DNA of 33,908 nt from CAZDUZ01 sp964508755 (GTDB lineage: Bacteria; Patescibacteriota; Dojkabacteria; SC72; JAFGCJ01): contig CAZDUZ010000005.1 of assembly GCA_964508755.1 (NCBI GenBank), forward strand, positions 1-33,908. Direction: 5' to 3'. The notes beneath the pieces were generated by a model. It did no database searches, was not told the origin of the DNA, and saw only the letters and a program-made list of their open reading frames with translations. Every line of letters starts with the position of its first letter. Within the stretch, counting starts at the first letter, position 1. The position numbers and the translations under genes are program-made. Below, in pieces: positions 32,051-33,908 of this stretch.

Positions 32051-32111
32051 GCTTCAACTTCCTATTTTCCTTTTTGATGTGATTTATTTTTAATTTTCTT
32101 TGTATCTATTA

Positions 32112-33884
32112 ATGAATAGATTTGATAAAAATGATTCGAATTCTCCTTCCTCTGAAGAGGTTGAGAAAATGCGGCATAGTGCTTCGCATGTGCTTGCTCA
32201 AGCCGTCCTGAAAATGTTTCCGGATGCAAAACTGGGAATTGGCCCGGCTATAGAAAACGGATTTTATTATGACTTTGAATTGTCACGCCCCTTGAAAGAT
32301 GAAGATCTTGCTATCATTGAGAAAGAGATGAAGAGGATTATTAAAGCTGATCTTCCAATACGGCAGGTACTTCGCAAGAGAGAAGAGGTCATACATGAGT
32401 ATGAAGAAAATAAGCAGGTGTATAAGTTGGATTTGTTAACAGAAATTCCTGATAAGGAATTAAGTACGTTTGTGACTGGTAGTGATGACTTTTTCGATCT
32501 TTGCCGCGGACCGCATGTTGAAAATACGGGGCAGATTGGGGCGGTGAAAGTGGATAGGATTGCAGGTGCTTATTGGCGTGGGGATGAAAAGAAACCAATG
32601 CTTCAACGTATCTATGGATTGGCATTTCCCAGTGAGAAGGAACTTATTGATTATCTAGAGCTTAGAGAGAAATTAAAATTGATAGATCATCGTAAGCTGG
32701 GTAAAGATATGAATCTCTTTTCATTTCATGACGAAAGTCCTGGTAATGCATTCTGGCACCCAAAAGGTCTTGCAGTATTTCGAAAACTCATGGAGTACTG
32801 GAGAGAAGTGCATGAGGAAAAAGGGTATGTTGAAGTGAGGACACCGGTTATGTTAACTGCACCTACGTGGAAGCAAAGCGGACATTTGGACAACTTCCGT
32901 GAGAAAATGTACATGGTTCAGACATTTGGTGCTGAGAATTTTGATTACGCCGTTAAACCGATGAATTGTGATGGGGGAATACTTATTTATAAAAACGAAC
33001 AGCATTCGTATAAAGAGTTCCCTATAAGAATGGGTGAACTTGGGGTGGTGCACCGATATGAAAGTTCAGGTGAGACGCATGGACTGATGCGAGTGAGAGA
33101 GTTTACTCAAGATGATGCTCATATTTATTGCACTCCTGACCAAGTGAGAGATGAACTGAAGAACGTCATTCACCTTTGTGTGGACTTCTACAAGACCTTT
33201 AATCTTCCGCTACATCATATTGAACTCTCTACACGTCCAGAAAAATCTATTGGATCAGATGAAGTGTGGGAGCGTGCAGAGTCTATCATGCGTCAGGTTC
33301 TTGAAGAAGAACACATACCTCATCAGATAAATGAGGGCGATGGGGCTTTTTATGGGCCCAAATTCGACTTCCACTTACGAGATAGTGTCGGAAGAACATG
33401 GCAATGTGGGACGATTCAATTAGATTTTGCACAACCAGAGAATTTTAACCTTGAGTATATTGACGAGAATGGTCAAAAAGTTAGACCGGTAATGATCCAT
33501 CGTGTGGTTTACGGATCTATTGAACGATTCTTCGGAATTCTCCTTGAAAATTGCGGAGGAAAGCTACCGTTATGGTTATCTCCTGAACCCGTGAGGATTA
33601 TCCCCATTGCAGATCGTCATGAGCGGTATGCCGACAAACTAGCAGAGAAGTTGAAAAAGGCAAACATCCTTGCTACAGTTGATGGACGAAGCGAAACGAT
33701 GCAGCACAAAATTCGCGACGCAGAAATTGAGAAAGTTCCGTATGTCGTTGTCATTGGAGACAAAGAACGGGATAACGGAACTGTTTCTGTTCGTCCTCAC
33801 GGTAAGAAGGATACCGGAATGCTCGAAATTAAAGCCTTCATTAAAATGATCCAAGAGGAAATCTCTTCAAAAGGACATGAATAG
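32112..33884 (+). CDS. thrS: Threonyl-tRNA synthetase without TGS domain
   Basis: Class II synthetase charging tRNA-Thr, 590 residues from ATG 32112 (a TTG at 32100 would add only four residues). The N-terminal TGS domain is missing; the protein starts directly with the editing domain: MRHSASHVLAQAV (HxxxH), then FFDLCRGPHVENTG and AYWRGDEKKPMLQRIYG. The catalytic core follows, with zinc ligands Cys in KPMNCDG, His in FTQDDAHIYC and His in RPVMIHRVVYGSIERF. The C-terminal anticodon-binding domain spans about 485-590 (VRIIPIADRHERYADKL, VDGRSETMQHKIRDAE). The usual MNCPGH is MNCDGG here. Editing of mischarged Ser should be intact. Upstream is a U-rich leader without a Shine-Dalgarno. The last 24 bases of the window hold nothing recognisable. 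Confidence 0.96.
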   Translation: MNRFDKNDSNSPSSEEVEKMRHSASHVLAQAVLKMFPDAKLGIGPAIENGFYYDFELSRPLKDEDLAIIEKEMKRIIKADLPIRQVLRKREEVIHEYEENKQVYKLDLLTEIPDKELSTFVTGSDDFFDLCRGPHVENTGQIGAVKVDRIAGAYWRGDEKKPMLQRIYGLAFPSEKELIDYLELREKLKLIDHRKLGKDMNLFSFHDESPGNAFWHPKGLAVFRKLMEYWREVHEEKGYVEVRTPVMLTAPTWKQSGHLDNFREKMYMVQTFGAENFDYAVKPMNCDGGILIYKNEQHSYKEFPIRMGELGVVHRYESSGETHGLMRVREFTQDDAHIYCTPDQVRDELKNVIHLCVDFYKTFNLPLHHIELSTRPEKSIGSDEVWERAESIMRQVLEEEHIPHQINEGDGAFYGPKFDFHLRDSVGRTWQCGTIQLDFAQPENFNLEYIDENGQKVRPVMIHRVVYGSIERFFGILLENCGGKLPLWLSPEPVRIIPIADRHERYADKLAEKLKKANILATVDGRSETMQHKIRDAEIEKVPYVVVIGDKERDNGTVSVRPHGKKDTGMLEIKAFIKMIQEEISSKGHE

Positions 33885-33908
33885 AGCTAAGAAATCAAGC
33901 TATCGGCC

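Noticed and set aside
1..33908. Alternative genetic code with UGA as Gly (Gracilibacteria or SR1)
   Set aside because: Genes such as clpC, pilC and the minor pilins end cleanly at TGA at the family-expected length, and no conserved Gly is encoded by TGA.
1..33908. CRISPR arrays, insertion sequences or prophage genes
   Set aside because: No direct repeat arrays with spacers, no transposase or integrase motifs and no terminal repeats were seen on either strand.

Overview
The window looks like a chromosomal scaffold piece from a small-genome bacterium, most likely of the candidate phyla radiation (Patescibacteria). That is an inference from several traits: a trigger factor without its PPIase domain, a PilB-type ATPase without its N-terminal domain, a ThrRS without TGS, type IV pilus genes with no secretin in sight, many surface proteins and no visible biosynthetic operons. 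UGA is used as a normal stop (for example clpC ends in TGA), so this is not a code-25 Gracilibacteria or SR1 genome. Two 100-N runs (2722-2821 and 4863-4962) are assembly gaps. The second one demonstrably hides far more than 100 bp of mutS.

Layout. 1-1305: C-terminal half of a ClpC-like AAA+ unfoldase. 1380-1540: a complete histidine attenuator (extended -10, a leaderless 27-codon leader peptide with four consecutive His codons, three mutually exclusive RNA pairings and an intrinsic terminator). It is followed by tRNA-His(GTG), a hairpin-rich stretch, an unrecognised gene cut by a gap, and hisS. 4239-6491 (-): mutS. 6600-7835: three consecutive single-gene cassettes, each with its own promoter, a strong Shine-Dalgarno, a small membrane protein and a long GC-rich hairpin without a U-tract. 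7859-12290 (-): a PEP-synthase-like protein that has lost its catalytic His and Cys, an AI-2E family permease and a DUF2085 membrane protein. 12347-19321: a JAMM-like protein, an Ig-like membrane protein divergent from a sortase, trigger factor, a small membrane protein, LemA with its TPM-domain partner, an unknown gene and clpP. 19398-19473: tRNA-Val(GAC). 19622-24827: cell-surface proteins, including a VWC-like domain protein and a 1228-residue Cys-rich protein. 24893-31913: type IV pilus locus (major pilin, PilB, PilC, four minor pilins, one carrying a seven-repeat propeller, and a convergent minimal prepilin peptidase). 31943-33884: promoter, leader and thrS.

How it fits together. The window combines protein quality control (ClpC-like, trigger factor, ClpP), translation (two tRNAs, HisRS, ThrRS), mismatch repair, and a cell-surface and pilus programme. 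Most genes have no Shine-Dalgarno. Several have a TATAAT-type -10 only 7-11 nt before the start codon, which implies leaderless mRNAs; the three small membrane cassettes are the striking exception.

The strongest candidates for something undescribed are the His leader-peptide attenuator upstream of tRNA-His and hisS, the PEP-synthase pseudoenzyme, the pilin-propeller fusion and the trio of small-protein cassettes.
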